From the NCBI GenBank assembly GCA_012064415.1, contig SSNU01000202.1, positions 196,211 through 260,210 on the forward strand: a DNA stretch of 64,000 nucleotides. Reading direction: 5' to 3'. A model generated the notes under the pieces. That model was not told the DNA's origin. It made no database searches and was given only the letters and a program-made list of their open reading frames with translations. Origin of the DNA: Gyrodactylus bullatarudis. Taxonomy: Eukaryota > Platyhelminthes > Monogenea > Gyrodactylidea > Gyrodactylidae. Made by a program: the position numbers and the translations under genes. This document shows positions 23,396 to 35,603 of this stretch, in pieces; position 1 is the first letter of the stretch, and every line of letters begins with the position of its first letter.

Positions 23396-24628
23396 TTAGA
23401 AACTTTCAAGTTGTATGAGTTTCCCTACAAATTCTTCATAGATTTTGCATCCTAAAAGGAATTCATCCACCGTAATATACTCGTTGTGATCGTGAAGAAG
23501 AATCGGTGTATTCTTCATTGGTGAAAAGTTTATAGCCTTTATTCCATTCGCTCTGATGTATCTAGCATCAGTTGTAGCCGGAAAGATTGATAGTTTGAGT
23601 TGGCTTCCATATTTGGTGCAAACTTGATGCAATGCGTTCCATGATGGATCCAGATTTTTGTCAGGCTCTCTCAGGTCTTCAATAGGCTTCCTAAGAAAAC
23701 TTTTTAAAATTTTAATAGTGCATTTCTCATCGATAGATCTGCACAGCTGTGTGATTTCGTCGAGAACCTTGTTCATATCTAATGAGGGCGTAATTCTCAT
23801 GTCAACTGAAAAACTTAGATTATTCGGAATGACGTTTACTTGGACACCGCCAGAGATTTTTGTTATATTCAAGGTGGTGACACTTCCTAACTCTTGGTTC
23901 ATTGAATAAATTTTCTCTTGTTCCTTACGGAATTCAAGAAGTTTTTCGATAATTTTGTTCAATTTTTCAATTGCCAAATCATTGATGAACTGAGATCCAT
24001 GGCCTGCATTGCCAAAGACAGTGACCTCAAACCAGACTTGATTTCTTTCCTCGTAGTAAGCCAAAAATTCGTTAGTTGGAGAAGCAAGTCCTTCGTCCAG
24101 GTAAAGGCCTGGTTTTAATTGGGCAAATTCTATTTGATTCAAACCATTTTCCGATTTATAACCATTTACAAATGCTCCTAGGCCATCTGTTCCACCAATC
24201 TCTTCATCTGGAACAAATAAAATATAGACATTCATCAATGGCTTCATTCCCTTGCTTATTAACCTTCGAATTGATTCAACCTGTTGAATTCCAACACATT
24301 TCATATCCTGAGAGCCTCGTGCGTATATTTTCCCATCGACAATGTCAGCAGAGAATGGAGGATGCGACCATTCCTCTTCAAAAACAGGAACAACATCCAT
24401 GTGGGAATTTAGAATGAGTGATTTTCTATTCTCGTCAATGCCTTTCCAAATCATCACACAACAGGGTTTATCTTTGACACATTCAGCAACCTTGAATTCG
24501 AGTCCTAGTTCCTTTGCGTAGTTGCCTAGGAATTCTTTGGCTTCCCAATACTTTGGAGTGGGCTGGACTGTCTTGATCCTAAGATATTCAATGAACTTTG
24601 CCAATGCCAAATCATCTTGATTCAGCAT
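23396..24628 (-). CDS. ACY1: Aminoacylase-1 (N-acyl-L-amino-acid amidohydrolase, M20 family)
   Basis: A single-exon, 410-residue frame, the same length as animal ACY1 (408). It hydrolyses N-acetylated amino acids in the cytosol with two zinc ions. Key residues visible: H76 and D78 in NSHMDVVP, D108 in GSQDMK, the catalytic pair E142-E143 in PDEEIGG, E179 in LDEG, H210 in NAGHGS of the dimerisation domain, and H379 in ILLHDHNE. The start at ATG 24628 gives the usual N-terminus (ALAKFIEYLRIKTVQPTP). It is convergent with GINS2, 316 bp apart, and lies downstream of the secreted-protein gene on the same strand. Confidence 0.96.
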   Translation of the reverse strand: MLNQDDLALAKFIEYLRIKTVQPTPKYWEAKEFLGNYAKELGLEFKVAECVKDKPCCVMIWKGIDENRKSLILNSHMDVVPVFEEEWSHPPFSADIVDGKIYARGSQDMKCVGIQQVESIRRLISKGMKPLMNVYILFVPDEEIGGTDGLGAFVNGYKSENGLNQIEFAQLKPGLYLDEGLASPTNEFLAYYEERNQVWFEVTVFGNAGHGSQFINDLAIEKLNKIIEKLLEFRKEQEKIYSMNQELGSVTTLNITKISGGVQVNVIPNNLSFSVDMRITPSLDMNKVLDEITQLCRSIDEKCTIKILKSFLRKPIEDLREPDKNLDPSWNALHQVCTKYGSQLKLSIFPATTDARYIRANGIKAINFSPMKNTPILLHDHNEYITVDEFLLGCKIYEEFVGKLIQLESF

Positions 24629-24917
24629 ATTAGAGATAATCTTGAGTGAAATGAAAGAATATGCGTTTTATATGACAATAGTAAACTTTTTATTTATTCC
24701 AATTTCAAAAGTACTTACGAGGTTGTACGCTTGTTTTGAATAGAATGTTTTTGAATTGACTCTGTAAAAGCTGAATAAATCACATGGTTATAATGAAAAG
24801 ATGAGTTTTCTACAATACCAAAATAATAAAAGATACAAGTTGAATAATCGGCATTTATTATGATAAAAATTAAATCTATAGAATAGTCATTTGTTCAGTG
24901 ATGAATTCAACAGTTTG

Positions 24918-25778
24918 TTAACTCAGGTAATAGATAAAATAGGGGATAAAAATTAAAAAATAGATATTCCAGGATCCCTTACACACACCAGAGCCCATAC
25001 TCCAGATTCGACTGATTTCAAAGTTTGCTTGAGTACTACCTATTGTGTTAAAGTCGTCAACTGTCTTTGTGAAGGGGGAAATCTCTCTATTGTACGAACC
25101 AAAAAGGCATCCTAAGACAATCTCATTTTGATCAAGCTTCTTTTCACTACATCCGACGAGGTGATGATTTTTGTGTGCAAACAAACGATCTTGTACTGAA
25201 ATAAAAAAATTCTGAAATTTTTTGAAGGCCTTGGAGGGATCTTGAGTCTTGACGAAAAAAAATGAAATATTTTTATTAAGCTTGGAGCTCAATGATTCAT
25301 CTGCTATATCCTCTAGTCCTTCATCAGGTAAATCTGATTCGATTCTTCTGGATACTGCAGTAGCTAATTCGTCAGAGTGAAAATAAGGATAGGTTTTCTC
25401 ATATGGTGAATCTTGATGGAAAAGTCTGTAGTAGTCGACCTTGTTCAAATTGATCATCTCTTCAATGCTTTGTGGCACTTTAGCAATGACTTCACATGAC
25501 TTTTTAGCACAATTTATGACTAAAAAAGATGGGTCGGTAACTCGAAGAAAATCAACAGTTTTGATTTTGCCTTCTTTATTGATATCGAAGAAATCATATG
25601 TCATGGTAGAGTCAGTAAAGTCTTTTGACTTTAATTGCTTAAAGTTGTCCGAGAGCTGATCTAGATAATGATTTCTCATTGCCATGTAAAATCCATTATA
25701 GTCCTTTTGATTTATGGTACTGGCAGTTGTAAATAAAATAAGAAATAATGAAATAAAAAAATAACGGATGAACAGCAT
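24918..25778 (-). CDS. Secreted or GPI-anchored protein of unknown family
   Basis: 286 residues from the ATG at 25778, chosen because it starts a clear signal peptide (MLFIRYFFISLFLILFTTAS); the frame is open further up but without need. The mature part is mixed-charge with six cysteines, including INCAKKSCEV, GCSEKK, LGCLFG and GSGVCKGSW. The last 16 residues are strongly hydrophobic (IYFLIFIPYFIYYLS) with almost no tail after them. A small-residue stretch (SMGSG...GS) before this segment suggests a GPI-anchor signal; a type I membrane anchor is the alternative. No known domain is recognised. No intron is evident. Confidence 0.75.
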   Translation of the reverse strand: MLFIRYFFISLFLILFTTASTINQKDYNGFYMAMRNHYLDQLSDNFKQLKSKDFTDSTMTYDFFDINKEGKIKTVDFLRVTDPSFLVINCAKKSCEVIAKVPQSIEEMINLNKVDYYRLFHQDSPYEKTYPYFHSDELATAVSRRIESDLPDEGLEDIADESLSSKLNKNISFFFVKTQDPSKAFKKFQNFFISVQDRLFAHKNHHLVGCSEKKLDQNEIVLGCLFGSYNREISPFTKTVDDFNTIGSTQANFEISRIWSMGSGVCKGSWNIYFLIFIPYFIYYLS

Positions 25779-26339
25779 TTTGATCGAAATAACAGATAGA
25801 TTATTTTGAATATAGAACAATACGAGAATTTTTACTGAATTAGTCAAAGGCGAGTTCTCTCATCGTGATAATTGAATTTCAAATTGGACTCAATTATTTG
25901 TTTATCTAAAATTTTCTGTTAATTTTATTGTTGTTTAAAGTTTTACTGACCGAAATTTTTTGAATATAATTTATAGTATAGATTTCATACCATAAATGAT
26001 AGCGTAATTATCAAGTAAATAAATTAGCCTGAATTAATAAATTTATTTAATCTACTCACCTTGAATTATATGAGAGAGTTTCAAGAGTAATCTTTGCTCA
26101 GATACAAAGATGTATAGTATAGAACCTATATTATAGAGAGTGTATTTCGAAGATATCCAATGAATTAAACAATTATAAAGATAAATATGATAATATTTGA
26201 TACAATAATTAACTTGAATAAACATCTATATAGTAGGATTATCCTACTAGGATATAACAGTAGTATCATAAAATTATCTTTTCTGTGGAAATCTGATTTA
26301 CCATAGCATATTTTGCGTATTTGAAAACTACTAGATGTC

Positions 26340-27560
26340 AATATTGAAACTGGTCTTCAGGACAAGAGTGTTGTTGAGCAGGCATGTGAACTTAAAGTTG
26401 TTCCTGGTAAGGTATGGGGACGGCGAGAGTTCTTTGCTTTGAATCTGGAGAGAGATTGAGAAGGCAAGTGTAAAGGAAATAGCTTTCCTTTCAAATTCAG
26501 CAACGTTTGCATGCCCGGCGTTTTAAGGGCTTGTTGGATCTTTTGATCGAGGAATACAGTTGATACCAAGAAGGGTAAGCGTTACTGTCAGGGATGGAAC
26601 TGTGTTGCGGACTCAAGTCCCATAAACATAAAACGCACTAACATAACAAACTGCCAAACCTATACTGTGATCGCTACACAAGTCTGCGAGTCATGTAATC
26701 AAAAATGGATAAATTAATCTGAAAACGGGATCTGAGTGGGATTAGTATATGGAGAAGTATGGAAAAACCTGATCCTTATCTTAGATTATAGCTGCTTGAA
26801 GTCGATGGGACTCTTTTATTGAAAAGGGTTGCAGGGGCAGCGATCCTTCGGAGCCAAAGGGGATGTAGACCAGATAATTCAAGCAGGGCTTTATATGACT
26901 GGGGGCCCAGACAGGATCTGAGATAAATATATTGTATTCTCTCGATCTTTTTACTTAAATTCTGAGGAAGTTGGCAAAGTAGACCAGAACCATAATCAAA
27001 ATAGAAGAGAATGACTCATTTAAAGATGCTAAGTCGGATATTCGATGAGATGATGAACTTCTTTAAGTAGAAGCATTTGCAATTCATTATCTTGATAATA
27101 GTGGAGGCATGATTTTTGGTATTGAGTTTGAAATTGTAGTTAAGTCCCAGGTCCTTTATTGTACTAACCAAGAGCTGGCTGTGCGTAGGGACAATAGGGA
27201 TTTTATTTGAGAGAGACATGATTTTTGTTCTGGAATGGTTCAGAGTGAGACCAACTTGTGAAAGCGATGAATTAAGGGGAGTTAGTTCGATTTCAATTGC
27301 ATCAGTATTCCTTTGAAATGGGAGAAGGGTCTTGATGTCATCTGCATATTTGAAATATTGGACTGAGTCATTGGAGGGTTTCATTATTAAAAAGACTAGA
27401 TTGAATAAGGTAGGACCGATGACTGAGCCTTGGGAGACACCAGATGTTATTTCAGTTAATGTAGAGCATATACCAGATATATTAACATATTGGAGTCTTT
27501 GAGTTAAAAAGTATAATGTTAGATTGATTGTATAGGGGTTTTATCCTCTTTAAGCCATTT
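26340..27560 (-). pseudogene. Non-LTR retrotransposon, RT part, minus strand
   Basis: Reading right to left: SGVSQGSVIGPTLFNLVF near 27450-27390, then QYFKYADDIKTLLPF (catalytic box) at about 27340, LTLNHSRTKIMSL and IKDLGLNYNFKLN to 27016. Sequence from about 26703 to 26865 is shared with the insertion at 43671-43950, defining the 3' part of this family. The part from 26340 to 26700 is not clearly the same element. Stops and frameshifts make it inactive. It is a different subfamily from the 3.5-9.3 kb elements. Confidence 0.8.
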
Positions 27561-27564
27561 AAAC

Positions 27565-29500
27565 ATACACCCCTTCAGTATGTATGTAAATCCAAAACCA
27601 GATGTATTGATTTAAAATGATTGAGGGAAACATTTGGAGGTTACAATATAGGTAGGTTTTAAAGTGGAATGGGTTACTAGCTTTGGAGCACTTGGGGATT
27701 GGAACGATTTTGATTATGCTAATTTACTAGGATTGGGTAGGAAAGCATGCTTGGAGGTAGTTTTCTGAAAATAAGATAGTCATCTCTACGTTATTTGGAG
27801 TTAGAGTTCAATATTGTTAAAATGTTTCAGGGAAACAGTGTTGGGAGGAGCGTTAAACAGCATAAACTAAAGTGTAAAAGGCATTTATTTTAATTAAGAT
27901 GTGACAGCTAGAGTTGTTTTGTCTCAATTTCTAAGAGTTTTATACTACACACAGAGTCTGTGCCACAGACACAAGGGTGAAAAGATTTCAGAAAAAAATA
28001 AAGGATACCATCAACAATACCAGAAATTCGATTCTTGTTTTCGTCCGTGGATCATCAAGGCGGAGGAGTCTACTGCAAGGCTCTAGTCTATGAGCCGACT
28101 TGTTCCAGGCTAACGATCCTTTATCTGGAAATTACAGTCGGAACCGAAACTCAATGGCCACCCTCTTTTGAGAAACTCCGATAAAGTTATATATATAGAA
28201 AAAAATTTTCTATTAATTGTAAAGAGAAGAGATGTAAAAGATTTTTCAAACTATTTTAAAAACCTACTCAAATGATAATACTATGAATTCTAAACATAAA
28301 TTTATATAAGATATCAAAGTACTTGTCAGTGATAATATTCAAGTTTAAATATCAGACTTTTTTAAAAATGCCGCTAGATTTTCAATGAATTTTTACTACG
28401 TTTTCACTAAAATTTTAAATATCTTTTTTGCTGATAAAGCTTCAAGTGTTTTTCAATGAAAATAGTATTAGAATCATGTTAAGATAATTTCTGTTAAATT
28501 TTGTTATACCACTATGCCTACAAGAGAATTTAGGGAAAATGGGCAATGCACGACTATGCATAGGATTGCAAACGAATTTTCAGTTATTTTAGATTTCACA
28601 CATCATTGTTATCAAAATTAAATGTCGAAATTTTACGGAAAACATTGATTTAAATTATAGTAAAGAGTTTAAATCTCAAACCCGATTAAATTTTGACAGT
28701 TGGCTTTCAGAAAGTTTTTGACTCTTGGATTAAAGTGTTTCAAGCAAATTTTTTAGCTAAAATTTTGTTCATTATCCCATGCTAACTTGATTATTGAATC
28801 TAGCTAGTTTTTTTGAAGAAGAAGAGCGGTTGCTCATCCAAAAAACTAGGTGCTTGTATTTCAGGTTCATCTCCTGAATCGTCATTTTCTTGATGCAGGC
28901 CTGAAATTAATAATACTGGCCGATATCGAAGTAGAATATTCTGATTCATATAAAGATACTCTTTTATCCCTTCTATGATTAAAAAATTGTCAACTTACAC
29001 TAGGTTATCGATTGGTTCTTTGTCATAACATAAATTATTCCATTAGATTTATCGATCAAATGTCAAATCTGTACAATAGAAAGACTGTGCGTATGAATCA
29101 TACTTTTTTGTATATAAAAAATGTAAAATTATCAACAAAGTTTACTGTAATAAAATAAATTCAAAAATGAACCTCTCACAACCTGTACTCTCCAAAGTAA
29201 CAAAGCTTTAAATGTATGACTAATTTTTACGATCTCAATATATGGTCTACTCCGTTACTCAAGCCTTGTCACTTTAAATAATACTGAAATTGAAAAAATA
29301 TTTTCTTAATAAGATCACATTTTGACTGGACCTACTCGTGATTATTCGTGATATAATAATAAAATATTGTATAATTTTCAAAATTCTCAGTTTCAACGTT
29401 CATCAGAGCAACGAGTGAAAAAAACTACTCAGTCGGATTTTCCATCTTCAACTTAAGCCTGTATGAGCATCACTAGTCAGTTAAAGCCGATTATTATTCA
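27565..29500. other. AT-rich stretch without recognisable genes
   Basis: No exon or complete repeat can be supported. There is a GC-richer island near 28020-28170 without coding signal. Part of it is probably older mobile-element debris. Confidence 0.4.
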
Positions 29501-30010
29501 ACCCGGTCCTAAATCTTCCTCTCAAGATGTTTTCTAATATAAATATGCGGATGACCTGAAAGTACTTGTTTCAAACCTTTCTAAAGAACTCAATCACATT
29601 CGGGCTGAAAAATGAAGATGAGCTATTGAAGACTCTTTGATACTCCAGTTACTTAATTACTGGTTCAGAAATCAAACTAATTTTGTTTCATCCTATCAAA
29701 ATTTGATTATGCCGCTGCCCTCAATCTTTCAAGATCAATTCCTCATGTTATGGTCATATACAAAGTAACAGAGAGTGCCTCAAGCTGTCTTAATTGCGTC
29801 TTGTCTGGCTCAGAAGAGTATCAAGGTCCCTATTTCTTTACAACTCTTACATTGAATCAGAAGATAGCTCAACTTATATAACACGAGAAACTCTTCAAGA
29901 TATAAACTTGTGCTGAAAATACACCCCCTCAACGAATATCAAATTCACATGTGCTTTCCTTCAAAAACTTATTCCAGAAGAAGAAGACATCTAAAGTTGA
30001 AAAGGGCAAG
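29500..30010 (+). pseudogene. Decayed non-LTR reverse transcriptase
   Basis: A short stretch near 29543-29590 encodes KYADDLKVLVSNLSKEL, the RT catalytic box context. Downstream, multiple frames show eroded coding sequence with many stops. It is too damaged to place the boundaries exactly. Confidence 0.6.
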
Positions 30011-30479
30011 GTTTAGGTGAAAGAAGATACAGAATTTCGTAAAAAATCTCTAGGAAAATGAAAGCTTTAGAAATAAGATAAATTTTTTTTCATCAAAAGT
30101 TCCAGCTATATTCTCATGGAGCATTGAGATAGTTATGATCTGATTAGTGAAACCGAATTTAAACCCATCTACTTTGAGCAATCTGCTGGATACTTAGTTA
30201 AAAAAAACATGTTTTTTACAGAAAACTCAATATTTTCTCCGGAAAGTCAGGAACTTTAACGTTTTGAGGAGGTTAAAATTCTTAGTGTACAAAAAACTTT
30301 AGAAAGAGGTTAATTCATGAAGCTCTTGAAATTGGCAATAATGATACTTTTAATGGAAATGTTGGTGAAGTGAACATTGAGCAGTGTTGGATTCAGCTTT
30401 TTGGCAAAAGAAGGAACTTAAATTAAATCTGATGAAAAATTATATCTACTTTTCTTTTCTGATTATCAATACTTTATTA

Positions 30480-31643
30480 TTAGGTTTCGAGAAAAGTAAT
30501 GGAACTAAATATGAACTAAGCATATATTGATATTTTATATACATTTCAACAAGAATATTCAATGAAAATAGTTCCCTGAAGAGTTTAGGCATTTTTCCCA
30601 ACGAATTGGCAGTTGTTGGATACCATCTGCATAGAATTCTCCAGGTTTTGAAGCAAAATAGTCTTCAAGTCCAATTTTTACCTCCTCTTTTGATCTGAAA
30701 TGTTTACCCTTTAGGAAATGTTGTAATGACCTGAAAAGGTGATAATCAGATGGAGCAAGATCCGGACTATACGGTGGGTGGTGAGATCAAAGTTATCTTC
30801 TTCAAAAAATTTTTTAACCTCTTTTCCCAGATGAGGTCTGGCATTGTCTTGAAGAAAAGTTATTCTGCCAAATCTTGGGTAGTTTAGTCTAAGTTTAGGC
30901 ACCATCTCTTTCAAGTAAGACAAATAACGCTCAGCATTGACTGTTTTACCATAATCCAAGAGCTCAAAGTGCACAATTCCTTTCATTGTCCAGAACACGG
31001 TCAACATCACCTTCTTGGCGAATCGATTTTGGGTAGGCTGAGTGACATGATCTCCTACTCTCTTCCATGACCTTTTTCGACTCTGATCACTCAAATAAAT
31101 CCACTTTTCATCAGTGGTAACAATGTTTTTCAGAAAATTGTCGTACTGAATCCTGTGGAGTAGCCTTTTGGCTGCTTCAACTCGACGCTTTTTTTGAGAA
31201 TCATTGAGCTCGTGTGGCACAAACTCATCATATGAGTTTACGAAATTCTCCTCGCGTAGAACTCGACAAACTGAGTGGTCGGACACATTCAATTGAGCAG
31301 AAAGAGCTCTAGAAGATGGATGGCAATCTGATTCGATAGCAGCAACGATTTCATCCCGATTGATCTCTGAAGGACGACCTGAGTCAGGTCACCTGACCTT
31401 GCTTCATCTTCAAAATCCAATTTTCCATTTTTAAATGCGGAATGCCATCTGAATACATTAGAACGCTTTATTCGATCTCCAAAAACAGAATTGAGCCTTT
31501 TGAAGGTATCTGCTAGGCCAGTTTCAGAGCAAAACTCGTATGCAATAATCATACGAAAATCCTATTTTGTTTAAACTTGGTTCAGTTTTCAGGGAGAAAA
31601 TTTTAGTTGAAGTTAAAATCTCAATATTTTTTTCGCAACCTAA
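30480..31643 (-). mobile_element. mariner-type DNA transposon with inactivated transposase
   Basis: Both ends are imperfect inverted repeats beginning TTAGGTTKCGARAAAA and each is flanked by TA (30478-30479 and 31644-31645), the mariner target. The minus-strand transposase runs from about 31552 to 30559. It has the helix-turn-helix start (RIKRSNVFRWHSAFKNG, DEARSG), then VSDHSVCRVLRE, the first catalytic D in TTDEKWIYLSDQSRKRSW, the second in FLQDNARPH and the third in PYSPDLAPSDYHLF. Two frame breaks exist: an imperfect duplication around 31380-31395 after DEARSG, and a shift near 30770-30790 before PPYSPD. At 1164 bp it is shorter than the usual 1.3 kb. Inactive. Confidence 0.92.
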
Positions 31644-31679
31644 TATCATAGATCAGCCTCTTGTATTATTCTATTCTCT

Positions 31680-32000
31680 CATCTGATTGGACAAAACTGA
31701 TAGGGATGAATTAATGAAAGTATATAAGTAGTATTTTGTTTTTGATAAACTTGTCGTACCACTGAAGAAGGCGTGTGAAGACAATCACCGTCGAAACGTT
31801 TGGATGACCATGGCTGAGAATTCTAATATTGACCTAAGTTTTAATAAATTTTATTATAAAACTAATTTTAGATCATTTTTTACTGATTCGGATATCTTGA
31901 ATGAACTTGTATCATTTTTGAAGAATTATCGCTGATGATGATTCGAGAAATGTACATTTGGTTTTAATATATCTCCTTTCAATTTTCTAGCTGCCAAAAA
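31680..32000 (+). repeat. Penelope-like element terminal fragment
   Basis: It contains the hammerhead-like motif (31751-31810) and ends with GAAATGTACATTTGGTTTTAATATATCT at 31950-31977, shared with the 3' flank of the Penelope element at 18508. Penelope-like elements are known to carry hammerhead motifs in their terminal repeats. No protein-coding part is left. Confidence 0.7.
31751..31810 (+). ncRNA. Hammerhead ribozyme-like motif of a Penelope-like element
   Basis: Core boxes CTGAAGA (31762-31768) and GAAAC (31793-31797) flank a stem II candidate GGCG...CGTC. Stem I is supported by CCA just before the first box pairing with TGG after the presumed cleavage site, and by GTC/GAC further out with an internal loop between. 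Stem III is minimal and palindromic (AAACGTTT), as in hammerheads proposed to work as dimers. One extra A sits between CTGAAGA and stem II, so the copy may be slightly degenerate. Confidence 0.5.
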
Positions 32001-32429
32001 CCATCTGTTTTATTTTGATTGAATGATTTCTTAACACACAAAGAAATATTTTTTTTTCTTGGCTTAGATATTCATTGAAAATGTGAGAGAAAGTAGACCG
32101 AATTTGTAAAATCGATTTGTTTGAATTTGCGTAAAGAAAAACTGGCAAAAATCACTCAAAATTTCGTTTGATTTTATTCTCATGATCTGAAAAAGTTGGC
32201 AGTGAGAGAAATAATTTTTGAAATCAAAAATTTAATTTGAGACTATTTCGGCATTATTTTATATACCTACTTTAGAGTATAACGAAGAAATTAATTTATT
32301 ATTATTATTTAATCAATGAATTCTCTTGCCCAATAGAATTTTATTGACTAAAATATTTTCTACAGTTTATGGAATTTCTTGTATATTAAAATCATATTTA
32401 TTATTTTGTTTTATATTTATAGTCAATTA

Positions 32430-35311
32430 ATGCTCCATAAGCTAGGGGGATCATTTTTGTTACTTTTACTGATTTTTTTTGTGTTCCTATCTAATGGACG
32501 ATATCGTGAGTGTTTTCTTGTCTCTTCACAAATTCACAAAGAAATTTTTCAATTTATATCTTGTCATTTCAGTGAATCGTAAGTTTATCTGTTATTTCAA
32601 AGCTGCTTATTAACTATTGACTCATACATCGTATTTATCAACAAAAGGACATCATAGTGAGTTTTTCAATCTATCTAAAACGTTTTGATCCATAAAGTAA
32701 GAATTGTTTACTAAACAATAAGGTTTTAGCAAAATTCAATCGAAAAATACTAACCTTTTCCTAAGCCTCTATCGAAAAAGGCAGAACCTGATTATCCTAT
32801 TTAGAGTCCTGTATTGTTTAACGAATTAATTCGGAACTTTTCTTAAAAACTTGAATTCCGCACCAAAAATACATAGCTCAATTACAGTGAACCATTTCTT
32901 ATATTTTTTTATCATAAAAAATAACCTGTGACCACACTTAGCTACGATAATAATTGATTCATACACTGATTTTTATCGGTCACTTACAAGTAGCTCTACA
33001 TAATAAGAACCTTGCCTTTATAAAAAAGCCCATGCTTATTAACTCACTTATCTTCCTAATAGAGCTTTTAAATCCATAGTAGATTAACTGTCTAAAACAC
33101 CATGCAAATCTTCTTAATATATAATATATTCTTAATTTTGACAGTTGATTTTTTTTCAAATTCTCTTTCTTCAGATCGTAAATGTTGGCCTCATCATTTA
33201 GATTCCAAAAAAGCTTGATCAAATTGAGAATTTTGTATCTTAATATTAACTGTAGCTTTAGTTAGAACCAAAGTCAACAATTCTTTATACGTTGTCTCTC
33301 TTCAAATCAAGTAGCTTTATGCGTGACTAACAGTGTTAAATCCTCAAAAACTCTAAAGCTGTTGACTATGGCATAGCTGTCACCAGCAAGATTAGGCTTT
33401 CAATTCGTTATTCTGTATTCGAGTCGATAGCCTCAGGTCTTGATGTATACGCTCTCCTGATTAATGAATCATAATATCTACCTCATGGGTCTGAATAAAA
33501 TGAAAATCATTCTCAATAAGAATTTCTCATCTATAAAAATTTAAACTACAAATACAAACTTTTTTTTCAGAGGCAACTGATTGTGAGTTGAAAATTCCAT
33601 TATTAAGAAGTATACTGACACTAAATGTACATTTCTCAATGTCTCAGAACCTCAGAACAACAAAAATAAATTATTGTTATGGCTTTGAACTCTGGTCCGG
33701 TAAAATGAATAGTTTTTAGAACTAAGAGAATACAGAATAAAATAATTTTTTAAGTTCTGTTCATGGATAATAAAAACTAGAGTTGCGAACGAAAATATTT
33801 CAAGCTAGGTTTACAATACATGGCAATATAAAATTGAGAAAAAATCAATTTTTAAGGAAAATACGATAAATTTGAAATCTTAAAGTAGCGCCAAATTCCC
33901 ATTTTTTGAACTTTGAGTTGAAAATTTTTGTTGATTTCAATGTGATTTCTTGATGAATAAAAGATAAGAATTTTGTAAAAATCATAAATTCCTATCTTCA
34001 TATTAACCAGGTGTATAACAGAAATCTGATCACATTTTTTGGGTTCTAAATTCATTTTCTACACATTGGCTCTTGGTTTAAGTTAGTTTTGAATAGTTTA
34101 ATTGTTAGGGTTGAAAGGAGTTTTTTATACGAGCGTATCGTCAGCTAAGAGCCTGGAAGAGACTTTGGAAAATGTACGTATAATTCCGAAAAAAATCTAT
34201 CATTAGTTAATTATTGAAGAAAACGAATTCAAAATTCTAACAGAAAATTGGATGAAGGATTAGATTTAGCAACTTCAAAAAATACTAAAAATTACTTTTT
34301 CACTCAATTTAGACGGACAACATTGTTATTTTTACTTTGAAGGTGTCTCCGATAGATCTCAATTTTGTCCGGACTATTGCTGCGGTAATGAAACCTACAA
34401 GTATTGTTGTGATAGATGTGAAGAAAGATACAATTATGACACTAACATGTGCACTGTCAAATATATCCTAGCAGGGTTAGTTGCAGAATGGAAAATTTGT
34501 TACTTGTTAAAAATATCTTACAATCATCATGACTAATTTTAAGATTCCGAATGAATTTGTTGCAATTTCGTGCAGGATTCAGTGAACAGATAATCCAAAA
34601 ATAAATGAAAAATTCCTCTTGTAATCAGAAGTTTTATACAGTCTCTAAAAAAACTTCCATTCTAATAAAAAATATTCAATGAAATTAGGCTACCTTTAGA
34701 AAATTTTTTTCTTTTAATAGACAAAGTGACCAAAACCTCTTCTCTGACATTTATAGAAAGTCTAGACTGTATTTTGATAAATATTCCTTTTACTTAAAGA
34801 AAATACTGTCGCATTCAACACCATAACCAGAGTGAAGGATTAATCAATTTTTGAATTGAGATTTGGTATATTTTTGTCTACAACCAAAACCCCACATGTG
34901 ATTTAACGAAACTTTTTTCCAACTGTTAATGTGAATTCTGAAACTATTGTAGTTTCTGACTGCGGACTCTATTATAGGATTCAGGTATTTCTTCTCTACC
35001 TTTATCTGTATCATATTCAAATTAAGTTGAATTAACAGGTTGCAATTCTTCATTTCAGTTTAATTCTAATATATTTTAACCATTAATTCGTTTAGTTTGG
35101 AAACTCCCGAGTTTCAGAATTCACGAGATTAGAAACTTGCCTAAAATTACCTATAGGGTTTCAAAATCGAATGCGCTTTAAAGTTATTAAATTATTATAC
35201 ATTTCAACTTCTGAAACTGATGAAATTATTCGTTTCAGAGTCTTTGGCGCCCTTGTCCTGATATCAATTATAATCATTGTGGCCTTTTGCTTGAACAAGA
35301 TTAAACCCTGA
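32430..35311 (+). CDS. Shisa-like membrane protein, copy 1
   Basis: Three exons: 32430-32505, 34313-34475, 35239-35311; 103 residues. Exon 1 encodes a signal peptide (HKLGGSFLLLLLIFFVFLSNG). Exon 2 encodes a compact eight-cysteine domain, C-x13-C-x3-CC-x7-CC-x2-C-x10-C, with PDYCCGNETYKYCCDRC. Exon 3 is one transmembrane helix (VFGALVLISIIIIVAFC) and a short basic tail (LNKIKP). The CCG-x-CC layout recalls Shisa/Scotin proteins, although the inner TC of CCGTC is replaced. Intron phases are 1 and 2 in all four copies. Function unknown; Shisa-family proteins act as membrane trafficking adaptors. Confidence 0.8.
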
Positions 35312-35445
35312 CAACATAACGGATGTTTCCAATGTATTTTTTTATAAATATATATTTATATTGTATGATTCACATTGATTTCTTATCGCCATTATCAACA
35401 ATATGAGGTCAGTCATTCTCGATGAATTTCTAATTTTTGGAAAAA

Positions 35446-35603
35446 CTCTACCAGTTTGATAGGTTTCTGGATCAATTAAAGTTTAAATTGAAGCCCACAA
35501 CGTGAACGTGCATTAGTAATATTTTTGGCCAAATAACTTGGTATCTTCATAGCTAAATTTTGGTTTTTATAAAAATTGTGAAATAGTCTCGGCACCGAAA
35601 GGG
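35446..35603. mobile_element. piggyBac-like MITE, 5'-truncated copy
   Basis: It matches the internal and right part of the MITE at 18695-18895 (ACTCTACCAGTTTGATAGG, GGCCAAATAACTTGGTA) and ends with TCGGCACCGAAAGGG followed by an intact TTAA. The left inverted repeat is missing. Confidence 0.75.

Noticed and set aside
29390..29406. CTGATGA and GAAAC boxes of a hammerhead on the minus strand
   Set aside because: Only five bases lie between the boxes, so no stem II loop can form.
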